A program made the position numbers and the translations under genes. From assembly GCA_900119535.1 (NCBI GenBank), contig FPJT01000017.1, positions 2,071 to 66,070 of the forward strand: DNA of 64,000 bases, given 5' to 3'. Positions 53,389 to 60,833 of the stretch are shown in pieces (positions within the stretch are counted from its first letter, which is position 1; each line of letters opens with the position of its first letter). This DNA is from Ruminococcus sp. XPD3002 (GTDB taxonomy: Bacteria; Bacillota; Clostridia; Oscillospirales; Ruminococcaceae). Below the pieces are notes generated by a model, which was not told the origin of the DNA, searched no databases, and saw only the letters and a program-made list of their open reading frames with translations.

Positions 53389-53496
53389 TTAAAACCAACG
53401 AGAAAAAATCGCAAATATGCCTTGACAATCACTTAAAGTTCCACCGCATAAAGCTGCACCAACAGCGCCTATAGTTGCTATAGTTGTACTAAACAT
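53389..53496 (-). CDS. Short peptide B (35 residues)
   Basis: MFSTTIATIGAVGAALCGG then TLSDCQGIFAIFSRWF. Its first eight and last twelve residues are identical to peptide A; the middle differs. AAAGGAG precedes the ATG. Two Cys. It is not a double-glycine precursor of the standard form, although it contains a GG in the middle. Its function could be an autoinducer or a leaderless bacteriocin. Confidence 0.72.
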   Translation of the reverse strand: MFSTTIATIGAVGAALCGGTLSDCQGIFAIFSRWF

Positions 53497-53538
53497 AATA
53501 ATTCTCCTTTATAAATGCTTTCAAATATTAATCAGTTT

Positions 53539-53646
53539 TTAAAACCAACGAGAAAAAATCGCAAATATGCCTTGACATCCCTGTGTAACTGCACCGCATG
53601 CAGCTGTAGCACAAACACCTAAAGTTGCTATAGTTGTACTAAACAT
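53539..53646 (-). CDS. Short peptide A (35 residues)
   Basis: MFSTTIATLGVCATAACGAV then TQGCQGIFAIFSRWF, three Cys. First gene after the LytTR-type promoter. AAAGGAG precedes the ATG. Tandem paralogue of peptide B, with the flanking DNA duplicated too. Too short and too variable in the middle for a family call. Confidence 0.72.
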   Translation of the reverse strand: MFSTTIATLGVCATAACGAVTQGCQGIFAIFSRWF

Positions 53647-53714
53647 AATAATTTCTCCTTTATTACATCATTTCCATCATTGTCAAAACCGAATCGGCTT
53701 GACCTTATGTGTAA

Positions 53715-53812
53715 GTTATACCATAGGCCAAGCCGATTTTCAATAATTTTCCGGTTTTCGGTAGGTGAAACCGATTTTTCGGTTAAACGGTAGATGAAAC
53801 CGATTTTTCGGT
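53715..53812 (-). promoter_or_regulatory. LytTR-type operator and promoter of the short-peptide operon
   Basis: On the minus strand ACCG half-sites recur with 21-base spacing in two tandem units of 29 bases (each AACCGAAAAATCGGTTTCA plus TACCG), then CCGGAAAATT, TTGAAA (-35, 53738-53743), a 17-base spacer ending TATGG and TATAAC (-10, 53715-53720). The operator starts right at the stop codon of the kinase gene. Confidence 0.78.
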
Positions 53813-55087
53813 TCACATTTCGACAACGTTCGGAAGGACCACATCGACAGTAAAATCGCTGTCAGTATAGCTATATTCAACGCTTCCGCCATTTACGGCA
53901 ACGCATTCTTTTACATTCATAGTACCAAGTCCGTGGTTCTTTTTATCGGGCTTGGAAGTTATAAGCTTGCTGTCTTTGGTCCTGATAGGTGCAGAGATGT
54001 TATTCTTGATCGTCATGACAAGACTGTTTGCGACTGATTTTATAGTTACAGCAACATTTTTTTCCTTCTCACAGCCTGATGCCGCACAGAATGCATTATC
54101 AAGCAGATTAGAGAATATAATACATACATCCATGTTTGATATTTTAAGGTCTTCGGGCACAAGGCCTTTCCAGTCAAGTTCCACCCCATCGTACTTGCCT
54201 GCAATATCATTAACAATAGCATTAACGAGACTGTTTCCCGTTGAATATTTGGTTTTTAATTTGCCCATTTTATTATCGATGCCGTTAATATACTGTTCCG
54301 CTTCATCATATTTTCCTTCATCGATAAGCGTTTTGATACAGAACATGTGATTGTTGATATCATGTCTGAATTTTCTTGTATCGCTCTCTCTTTCAAGAAG
54401 ACTTTCATAGTATTCCTTCTGAGCAGTCATTATCTTCTCATTCATTCTGGTAGTATTCTGGTAATACTTCTTTGAAGCATTATTATAAACAAAAAATCCG
54501 CAAAGAGTAAGCACCAGAAGGCTTATCACAAACAACGATATCGAGCTGTGTCCGCTTTTATAATTATAGGCTGATATAGAAAGCAGCGAAACAATAGAAC
54601 CTACAAACAGCATTGCTATGTAAAAAGAATTTGAATTCTTTAAATCCGGTTTTTCGGATGTTTTCAAATTGACTTTTCTGAGTATCATAGCAATTGCAAA
54701 GAATATTATAAAAGAAATTGACATTATAACGATCTGGTATAGTTCGCCGGTCGCAAGCTCCGCATAAGGAATGCCTGTTATACTTCTTGCCGCAAAGAAC
54801 AACGACTCATCAACCATTGAAATAATGAAAAATACCGCCGCAGTAAAGATCAGTTTCTTTTTGCCTTCTACAGCCAAAGAGCAAATAACTATAGTAAGCA
54901 TACCAAGAATGAAATTAAACAGATCCACATTTTCGGGAGACAAATACGAAGCCACAAGATACCCTATCGCTGACGCCGCTCCCAAAACGATCGGTTTCCA
55001 TGAGCGCACAAACTTATAGTTCAGCGCTGCGGTTATGATCAGGATAATCCTGATGCAATCTCCCATCGTAAACAATATCCTTAACAT
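53813..55087 (-). CDS. GHKL-type sensor histidine kinase (AgrC/ComD class)
   Basis: 424 residues. Six or seven N-terminal helices (about 1-205), then a dimerisation region with RKFRHDINNHMFCIKTL (phosphoacceptor His) and a HATPase of the GHKL kind with SNLLDNAFCAAS (N-box) and KKNHGLGTMNVKECV (G-box). Such kinases sense secreted peptides. It follows the LytTR regulator by ten bases. The likely ligand is one of the island's own peptides (inference). Confidence 0.9.
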   Translation of the reverse strand: MLRILFTMGDCIRIILIITAALNYKFVRSWKPIVLGAASAIGYLVASYLSPENVDLFNFILGMLTIVICSLAVEGKKKLIFTAAVFFIISMVDESLFFAARSITGIPYAELATGELYQIVIMSISFIIFFAIAMILRKVNLKTSEKPDLKNSNSFYIAMLFVGSIVSLLSISAYNYKSGHSSISLFVISLLVLTLCGFFVYNNASKKYYQNTTRMNEKIMTAQKEYYESLLERESDTRKFRHDINNHMFCIKTLIDEGKYDEAEQYINGIDNKMGKLKTKYSTGNSLVNAIVNDIAGKYDGVELDWKGLVPEDLKISNMDVCIIFSNLLDNAFCAASGCEKEKNVAVTIKSVANSLVMTIKNNISAPIRTKDSKLITSKPDKKNHGLGTMNVKECVAVNGGSVEYSYTDSDFTVDVVLPNVVEM

Positions 55088-55097
55088 TTTATCCTCC

Positions 55098-55799
55098 TTA
55101 TATAACGCGTGAATTATTCTTCACGAAATCCATGTAAGCGTCCTTAAAGGGGGTAATATTTCTTCTGCTGATCGTGAAATCCTGATCAACACCCTCAAGG
55201 CGGAGGACGTTATTATTTATGCTGCTTACATACATCATGGACACTATGTATGACTTGTGTATCTTGAAAAACGGCATTCCTTCAAGACGTTTGTCCCATT
55301 CCTTCAGTGCGACTGTACACTCATAAACATTATCTTTGTTGTCATAGACATATGTGCCGTCGCCAAAGGCTTCAAAGTACATTACATCGGGAACGCTGAG
55401 TTCAAAGATCTTGCCCTTCTGGTTTATCACTATTTTTTCCTGTCCGACTATCTCTTTCTCTGCTTCTTCGAGAGCTTCATTAAGAGCATCTTCCTGAACA
55501 GGCTTTGAAAGGAATCTGAAGGCCTTAACCTTGAACGCATCCTGTATGCATTCGATATGGCTCGTAAGGAAAATAATGATAGAACCGACTGACAGTTTTC
55601 TGAGCTTTTTGGCAGTGTCCATTCCATTGAGCTCAGGCATTTCGATATCAAGAAATATGATATCGAACTTAATCCGTGAATCGATAAGTTCACGTCCGGT
55701 GCGGAATTCCTTTATCTCGAAGGTCTTGTTATACTTAACAAGCTTTTTGTAAAGGGTGTCCCGGAAGATCTGCTCATCGTCACAAATTGCGATTTTCAT
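55098..55799 (-). CDS. LytTR-family response regulator
   Basis: 233 residues. Receiver domain with CDDE, phosphoacceptor Asp51 (IIFLDIEMPELNG) and FLSKPV; C-terminal LytTR DNA-binding domain with VMYFEAFGDGTYVYDN, FFKIHKSYIVSMMYV and the FTISRRNITPFKDAY tail. This class (AgrA, ComE, PlnC) binds direct repeats 21-22 bases apart, as found at both peptide-island promoters. First gene of the pair with the GHKL kinase. Confidence 0.93.
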   Translation of the reverse strand: MKIAICDDEQIFRDTLYKKLVKYNKTFEIKEFRTGRELIDSRIKFDIIFLDIEMPELNGMDTAKKLRKLSVGSIIIFLTSHIECIQDAFKVKAFRFLSKPVQEDALNEALEEAEKEIVGQEKIVINQKGKIFELSVPDVMYFEAFGDGTYVYDNKDNVYECTVALKEWDKRLEGMPFFKIHKSYIVSMMYVSSINNNVLRLEGVDQDFTISRRNITPFKDAYMDFVKNNSRVI

Positions 55800-55824
55800 T
55801 ACAATGATCCCTCCTTCGATAGTA

Positions 55825-55853
55825 ATTATAACATACTCCAGTCATTTTTTCAA
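55825..55853 (-). promoter_or_regulatory. Promoter of the LytTR/GHKL pair
   Basis: TTGAAA (55848-55853) and TATAAT (55825-55830) on the minus strand, spacer 17. Upstream lie two 13-base direct repeats, TTACAAAAGTCAC (55882-55894) and TTACAAATGTCAC (55904-55916), with a period of 22. Confidence 0.7.
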
Positions 55854-55916
55854 CTACTTTTTGGAAAATTTAACGAGAATATTACAAAAGTCACAATTAT
55901 CAGTTACAAATGTCAC

Positions 55917-56152
55917 TAAACAGAGCATCAGAACTCCGTTTTTTTCGTTAACTTAGGGTAATTTCGACTTAATGTCCCGAGCCTTCAATCGCAAGAAATG
56001 GTCAGATTTAAGATTTTTAAACTTTTTAAAGTTGTGAGCAGTTAACATACATCGCACCGCTCAACGTTAAAATTATTAACTTCGCCTGTGCCTCAGTTCA
56101 TTCTCATCAGTGTGAAAAAAGTAGTTCTCACCTCTTGTAAAAGCAAAATATT
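55917..56152. other. Intergenic region left of the yloU promoter
   Basis: A/T-rich and without a believable gene on either strand. I see no further repeat or RNA signal besides those listed. Confidence 0.4.
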
Positions 56153-56278
56153 TATGGTATAATGAATGCAAAACATTCATTATACATTATCCTGATGCCC
56201 TTGCAGATACGCAGATCAGGGATCTGCTCCCTGCATATCGGGCAATTATACCATAACGCTTCGCTTTTATGGTATAAT
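56153..56278 (+). promoter_or_regulatory. Promoter region of yloU-yloV with repeated TTATGGTATAAT
   Basis: TTATGGTATAAT occurs at 56153-56164 and 56267-56278, and its exact reverse complement at 56245-56256; the last two make a perfect 12-base inverted repeat. The right copy is an extended -10 (TGGTATAAT, -10 at 56273-56278) for yloU. No good -35 is seen. Confidence 0.55.
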
Positions 56279-56319
56279 AAAAGTGTATATAGAAATTTAG
56301 AAAAGGGAGTGCTCGCAAT

Positions 56320-56676
56320 ATGGTAACATTGGAAAATCACATAGGAAAAATTTCTGTTTCGGAAAATTACCTCACAGAGATCGTGCGCCACGCAGTCTGC
56401 GATTGTTTCGGCGTTGCTGACGTATGCAATGTTAATACATTCCGCTCCGCTGTTTCGTCGATAACAAAGGGAAAGTTGTTTAAACGCAGGGGAGTAGTGA
56501 TACGCACCGATAAAGAGGACGGACTTGTGATCGATCTTCATATCAAAGTCACCTACGGCACAAATATCGCCGCTGCAGTTAACAGCATAACCCACAAAGT
56601 TACCTTTACTGTCGAAGAGGCAGTGGGTATCGATGTACACAAAGTCAACGTGTATGTTGACGATATGAATAACTGA
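56320..56676 (+). CDS. yloU: Asp23/Gls24-family protein (YloU-like)
   Basis: 118 residues. LENHIGKISVSENYLTEIVR and DGLVIDLHIKVTYGTNIAAA are typical of Asp23/Gls24 (DUF322) proteins, small alkaline-shock or membrane-associated proteins. A copy directly upstream of the DAK2 protein YloV is a conserved Firmicutes arrangement. GGGAG precedes the ATG. Confidence 0.9.
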   Translation: MVTLENHIGKISVSENYLTEIVRHAVCDCFGVADVCNVNTFRSAVSSITKGKLFKRRGVVIRTDKEDGLVIDLHIKVTYGTNIAAAVNSITHKVTFTVEEAVGIDVHKVNVYVDDMNN

Positions 56677-56696
56677 AAAAGTGGGAGGCTATAAAG

Positions 56697-58352
56697 GTGA
56701 TAAATGGTGCATTATTCAGAGATGCGGTAATATCAGCTGCCATAACTCTGAACAACAGGAAAAGAGAAGTAGACGAACTGAATGTATATCCCGTTCCCGA
56801 TGGTGATACGGGTACAAATATGTCGATGACTATAGGAAATTCCGTTGCCGAGCTTAAAAGGCTCCCCGACGGCGTTGATATATCAGAGGCAGCCTCTGCG
56901 GCAGCTTCTGCATTTCTCCGCGGTGCAAGAGGAAATTCGGGAGTTATACTCTCGCTTATTTTCCGCGGTATTTCCAAAGGTCTTTCCGACCTCAGCGAGG
57001 CAGGCTGCGAGGATTTCGCAAATGCGCTTGCTCTCGGAGTTGAATCCGCTTACAAGGCAGTTATGAAGCCTGTAGAGGGTACTATCCTCACTGTATCAAG
57101 ATGTGCGGCTGAAAAGGCAAAGGAAATTGCTCTTTCAACTAACGATGACATCGTTTTCTGGAAGGAAGTCTGCGATGAGGCCGAAAAAGTTCTGGCACAG
57201 ACCACAGAAATGCTTCCTCAGCTCAAAAAAGCAGGCGTTGTTGACGCAGGCGGCATGGGCTTCACTATAATAATCAAGGCTATGTACGAGGTATTCAACG
57301 GCGGTGCTATCGCAGAACCCGCCGAGGGTACAGAATCGGATGACAAGTCCGCTGACAGCTTCCGTGCAGCAGCAAGCCAGTATGATGACGATATAACATT
57401 CACATATTGCACAGAGTTCATGCTTGAAAAGCACGAGGACTGTCCCGATCCTTTCAAGCTCAGAGCTTACCTTGAAACTATAGGTGACTGCGTTGTACTT
57501 GTTGATGACGAAAAGATCATAAAGGTACACGTACACACGGATAACCCGGGCAAGGCTTTACAGAAGGCACTGGAATTCGGCTGCTTCATCAACGATCCTA
57601 AGCCGAAGATAGAGAATATGCGTATACAGCACGAAAAGCGCGTTAAAGAGGCTAAACAGCTCGAGGACGGATTTGCTCCCGCAATGCCCGAGAAGCAGTT
57701 TGGATTCGTTGCAGTTGCAGCAGGTCACGGTCTTGAAGCTATGTTCACCGACCTCGGCGCCGATGTTGTGGTACAGGGCGGACAGACTATGAACCCCTCT
57801 ACCGATGATATACTCCGTGCTATACTTGCAACACCTGCAAAGACAGTATTCGTTCTTCCGAACAATAAAAACATCATAATGGCCGCTGAACAGGCAGTCA
57901 AGCTCACAGACAAGAGCGTATGCGTTCTTCAGACAAGAACAATACCGCAGGGCATCTCGGCTATGCTTGCTTTCGATGACAGCCTCAGCCTTGCAGATAA
58001 CCGCATAAACATGACAAAGGCTCTTGAAAAAGTCTCTACAGGACTCATAACCTTTGCAGCAAGGAATTCCGAATTCGAGGGACATCCTATCAAGGAGGGC
58101 GAGATACTCGCACTTGATAACGGTAAGCTCTCGTTCACCGAAAAGGATATAAACAAGGCTACTCTCAAGCTCGTCAAGAAGCTTACAAAGGGCGACGCTT
58201 CATATGTAACCCTTATCTACGGCGCAGACGTTACCGCAGAAAATGCAGAGCAGATGCAGCAGCTTTTACAGTCCAAGCTCAGCGACAAGATAGAGGTAAT
58301 GCTCGTAAGCGGCGGACAGCCTGTATACTACTATATCATATCTGTAGAATAA
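56697..58352 (+). CDS. yloV: DAK2-domain protein YloV (FakA-type fatty acid kinase)
   Basis: 551 residues with a GTG start; GGGAGG lies upstream. N-terminal DAK2 ATP-binding domain (LNVYPVPDGDTGTNMSMTI with the metal-binding Asp residues, LRGARGNSGVILS, VEGTILTV), a middle region and a C-terminal DegV/DhaK-like domain (VVVQGGQTMNPSTDDI, VLPNNKNIIMAAEQA). In Gram-positives it phosphorylates fatty acids held by FakB. No fakB (degV) is in the window. Confidence 0.92.
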   Translation: MINGALFRDAVISAAITLNNRKREVDELNVYPVPDGDTGTNMSMTIGNSVAELKRLPDGVDISEAASAAASAFLRGARGNSGVILSLIFRGISKGLSDLSEAGCEDFANALALGVESAYKAVMKPVEGTILTVSRCAAEKAKEIALSTNDDIVFWKEVCDEAEKVLAQTTEMLPQLKKAGVVDAGGMGFTIIIKAMYEVFNGGAIAEPAEGTESDDKSADSFRAAASQYDDDITFTYCTEFMLEKHEDCPDPFKLRAYLETIGDCVVLVDDEKIIKVHVHTDNPGKALQKALEFGCFINDPKPKIENMRIQHEKRVKEAKQLEDGFAPAMPEKQFGFVAVAAGHGLEAMFTDLGADVVVQGGQTMNPSTDDILRAILATPAKTVFVLPNNKNIIMAAEQAVKLTDKSVCVLQTRTIPQGISAMLAFDDSLSLADNRINMTKALEKVSTGLITFAARNSEFEGHPIKEGEILALDNGKLSFTEKDINKATLKLVKKLTKGDASYVTLIYGADVTAENAEQMQQLLQSKLSDKIEVMLVSGGQPVYYYIISVE

Positions 58353-58375
58353 TACTATTTTCGCTTTCAGATAAC

Positions 58376-58401
58376 GAAGTCCCCAAAATTTCGGGGACTT
58401 C
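58376..58401 (+). terminator. Terminator after yloV
   Basis: GAAGTCCCC / GGGGACTTC perfect stem with an 8-base loop, followed by TCCATTTT. Confidence 0.75.
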
Positions 58402-58428
58402 TCCATTTTACCGAAAATAAAGCGTTTC

Positions 58429-58458
58429 TTGACTTTATATGCTCAGGCATTATATAAT
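58429..58458 (+). promoter_or_regulatory. Promoter of the HNH-ATPase gene
   Basis: TTGACT (58429-58434) and TATAAT (58453-58458), spacer 18, about 40 bases before the ATG. Confidence 0.6.
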
Positions 58459-58496
58459 AATATTACGCTTTTCTGATACGATCGGAGGGATATACC

Positions 58497-60665
58497 ATGA
58501 TACCAAAAATAAACTACAAGAAAGTAAAAGAAGAACTGCTGATTGAACACGGAGCCTTCTGCGCTTATTGTCAGAAACCTCTATATCCAAGTAATGCTAC
58601 GATAGATTGTTTTCTCCCCATATCACTCTATCCGGAAAAAGCAACTGATAAAGATAATCTTATCCTGTGTTGTAAAGAATGCAATATTATTAAAGGCAGG
58701 AAATTACCATATGATGAAAACGGTAATATCGTATTGCTTTACCCTTATTCCGAAGAATACCAAAAACTCATCCGCGGAAGCAAAAACGGACAGCTGGTAC
58801 TCAATCTTGATAATGCTACCCCCGCAATGCTGTCCACAGTTAAAATGCTGAGGCTGGATAAAAGGCCAAACGTACATATAAATCACGGAAATGCACCTGT
58901 CAGCGAAAAATTGGACAATATCAGTATTATTCCTTCCTATGAACTGAACCGCATAACTAAAGTTAAGATATGCAATTTCAAATCCATTCCCGAAATAGAA
59001 TTATCACTCGACAGGATCAACGTTCTTGTGGGAGGAAACAACGCAGGCAAATCAAGCATATTACAGGCTGTTCAATTTGCTATCGGAGTCGCTCAGACCG
59101 CCAACAGATACGTAAGCGATACTTTTGCTGAGAAAAAGCTGACTTTCTGTGCCGATGCATCCGCATTTATGTACTCCCCTACCCGCGACCTGAATTCGCT
59201 TATCAGAGAAAATGACCTTCCAAATGAAAATAAAGCAGATTTTGTTTTTTCAACAGAAGATTCCAAGACCGATATAACTCTCGGTCATAAGATAAATAAT
59301 TCATTTGAAGCCTCTATCAGCAGAACTGCGTTTTTCGATGCCATAAAAAGCGACACTTCTCCGTATTGTGTATATATTACAGGGCTTTCGGGATTGCCGC
59401 TCACAGAGGAATTTACCGCAAAAGCAAAGGTGCTGAAATCAGCCACAAGAGGCGATTCAAACCTGTATCTCAGGAACATCCTATGGCTTTTGCACGAAGA
59501 CGAAGATAAAAGTAAATGGGAATCGTTTACGGAAAGCTTCGGCAGCTTTTACCCCGATCATACTATCAATATAAGCTTTTGTCCCGAAACGGACGAGACG
59601 ATAAACGTTTATGCAGAGGTCAGCAAAGAAGGTTCGCCCGATATAAAAATCCCTCTTGATATGCTGGGCACAGGTGAGCTTCAGATAATACAGATATTTT
59701 CGTATATCAGCTATTTCACTCCTTCCATACTGATTCTGGACGAACCCGACACACACCTTCACCCTCTGAACCAGAAAAAACTGTTTGACCTCCTTAAGGA
59801 ATATTCCGATAGCGAAGGCACTCAGATACTTATCGCAACTCATTCAAGGCACATTCTTGAAAAGGCACAGAATGCAGAAAACACATCTGTATTCTGGATA
59901 AATCACGGCAAAACCGCAAAAAAACTGGATCTAAGCTCAAATAAAGAACTCATAACCGTATTGCAGGATATTGGCGAAACCAATCTTGAAGAACTTTTAT
60001 CTCCCGATCTTGAATGTGTGATTTTTACAGAGGATGAAAAAACAGCACAAACAGGATATCTTAAAGCTATTCTGAAATCATCGGGCATATCACCCGAATC
60101 AGCGGCGATAGTTCCTTACTTTGGCTGTTCCAAAACAGATAATATAATAACTGCTCAGAAACTCATTGAATGTTTCAACCCTGAACTGAAGGTCATCGTA
60201 CACAGAGACCGTGATTATCTCGATGCCTATGAACAGGAGGCTTTCAAAAGCAGTTTCAATAAGAAGGGAATAAAAAACAAGATAAGTGTATGGTTTACCA
60301 AAGGATGCGATCTTGAATCTGTATTCGTAAATCATAAACATATAAAATATTGCTATCCTGAACTGGATGATGAGTTTATCTCAAACGCCATAAAAGAAGC
60401 ATATGAAAAAGCAAAAGATTCAAGTATAAAGCGTATGTACAATCATCAGAATGAAAAAGAAAAGCCTGAAACGCCGCAATTTGATGCCGAATCCATATAC
60501 GATAATGATCCTCAGTATTATTCCTATGGCAAAAAAACTTTTGGCTTCCTGAAATCAGCTCTGCAGAGTAAACTTCGCAAAAACCCCGATCTCATCCGCC
60601 CTTCGGAGTTTATCGCACAAGAAGAACTTGCAGAACTGATTTACGGAAAAAAACGAAAAAAATAA
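58497..60665 (+). CDS. HNH-zinc module fused to OLD-like ATPase/TOPRIM, candidate defence protein
   Basis: 722 residues. N-terminal zinc module (about 10-75) of the HNH type: CAYC (22, 25), TIDCFLPIS (36-43), DNL (53-55), CKEC (59, 62) and NIIKG. The position normally His (IDH) is Cys37, so nuclease activity is uncertain. Next is an AAA ATPase of the RecF/OLD group: Walker A GGNNAGKSS (179-187), LGTGE signature, Walker B ILILDEPDTHLHP (about 411-423) and ATHSRHIL. The C-terminal third has FTEDEKT (about 510) and HRDRDYLD (about 568), the acidic pattern of an OLD/DUF4435-type TOPRIM nuclease. The make-up combines parts of Septu (PtuB HNH plus PtuA ATPase) and OLD/PARIS systems in one chain. 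GGAGGG precedes the ATG. Its A/T-rich codon use is unlike its neighbours. No partner gene is adjacent. Confidence 0.78.
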   Translation: MIPKINYKKVKEELLIEHGAFCAYCQKPLYPSNATIDCFLPISLYPEKATDKDNLILCCKECNIIKGRKLPYDENGNIVLLYPYSEEYQKLIRGSKNGQLVLNLDNATPAMLSTVKMLRLDKRPNVHINHGNAPVSEKLDNISIIPSYELNRITKVKICNFKSIPEIELSLDRINVLVGGNNAGKSSILQAVQFAIGVAQTANRYVSDTFAEKKLTFCADASAFMYSPTRDLNSLIRENDLPNENKADFVFSTEDSKTDITLGHKINNSFEASISRTAFFDAIKSDTSPYCVYITGLSGLPLTEEFTAKAKVLKSATRGDSNLYLRNILWLLHEDEDKSKWESFTESFGSFYPDHTINISFCPETDETINVYAEVSKEGSPDIKIPLDMLGTGELQIIQIFSYISYFTPSILILDEPDTHLHPLNQKKLFDLLKEYSDSEGTQILIATHSRHILEKAQNAENTSVFWINHGKTAKKLDLSSNKELITVLQDIGETNLEELLSPDLECVIFTEDEKTAQTGYLKAILKSSGISPESAAIVPYFGCSKTDNIITAQKLIECFNPELKVIVHRDRDYLDAYEQEAFKSSFNKKGIKNKISVWFTKGCDLESVFVNHKHIKYCYPELDDEFISNAIKEAYEKAKDSSIKRMYNHQNEKEKPETPQFDAESIYDNDPQYYSYGKKTFGFLKSALQSKLRKNPDLIRPSEFIAQEELAELIYGKKRKK

Positions 60666-60722
60666 AGCCAACGCAAAAGCATTTGTTTTACCGAACGGAG
60701 CTTATCCCCGTCCGCCCGTCAA

Positions 60723-60751
60723 TTGACATAAATAGCCTGTAATGGTATAAT
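60723..60751 (+). promoter_or_regulatory. Promoter of the NPCBM/dockerin gene
   Basis: TTGACA (60723-60728) and TATAAT (60746-60751), spacer 17 with TGG next to the -10. The leader contains a short tandem ACAACC repeat (about 60790-60808). Confidence 0.8.
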
Positions 60752-60833
60752 AACAATATGTTTTCTCGGGATAACCCCCTGAAAAGGTCAACCACAACCA
60801 CAACCACAACAACTATACGGAGGTATGATTAAT

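Noticed and set aside
53628..53816. 62-codon minus-strand frame between the kinase and short peptide A
   Set aside because: It covers the operator and promoter and overlaps the start of peptide A in another frame; the repeat DNA explains its sequence.
56152..56640. 162-codon minus-strand frame opposite yloU
   Set aside because: It is the shadow of the well-supported yloU gene.
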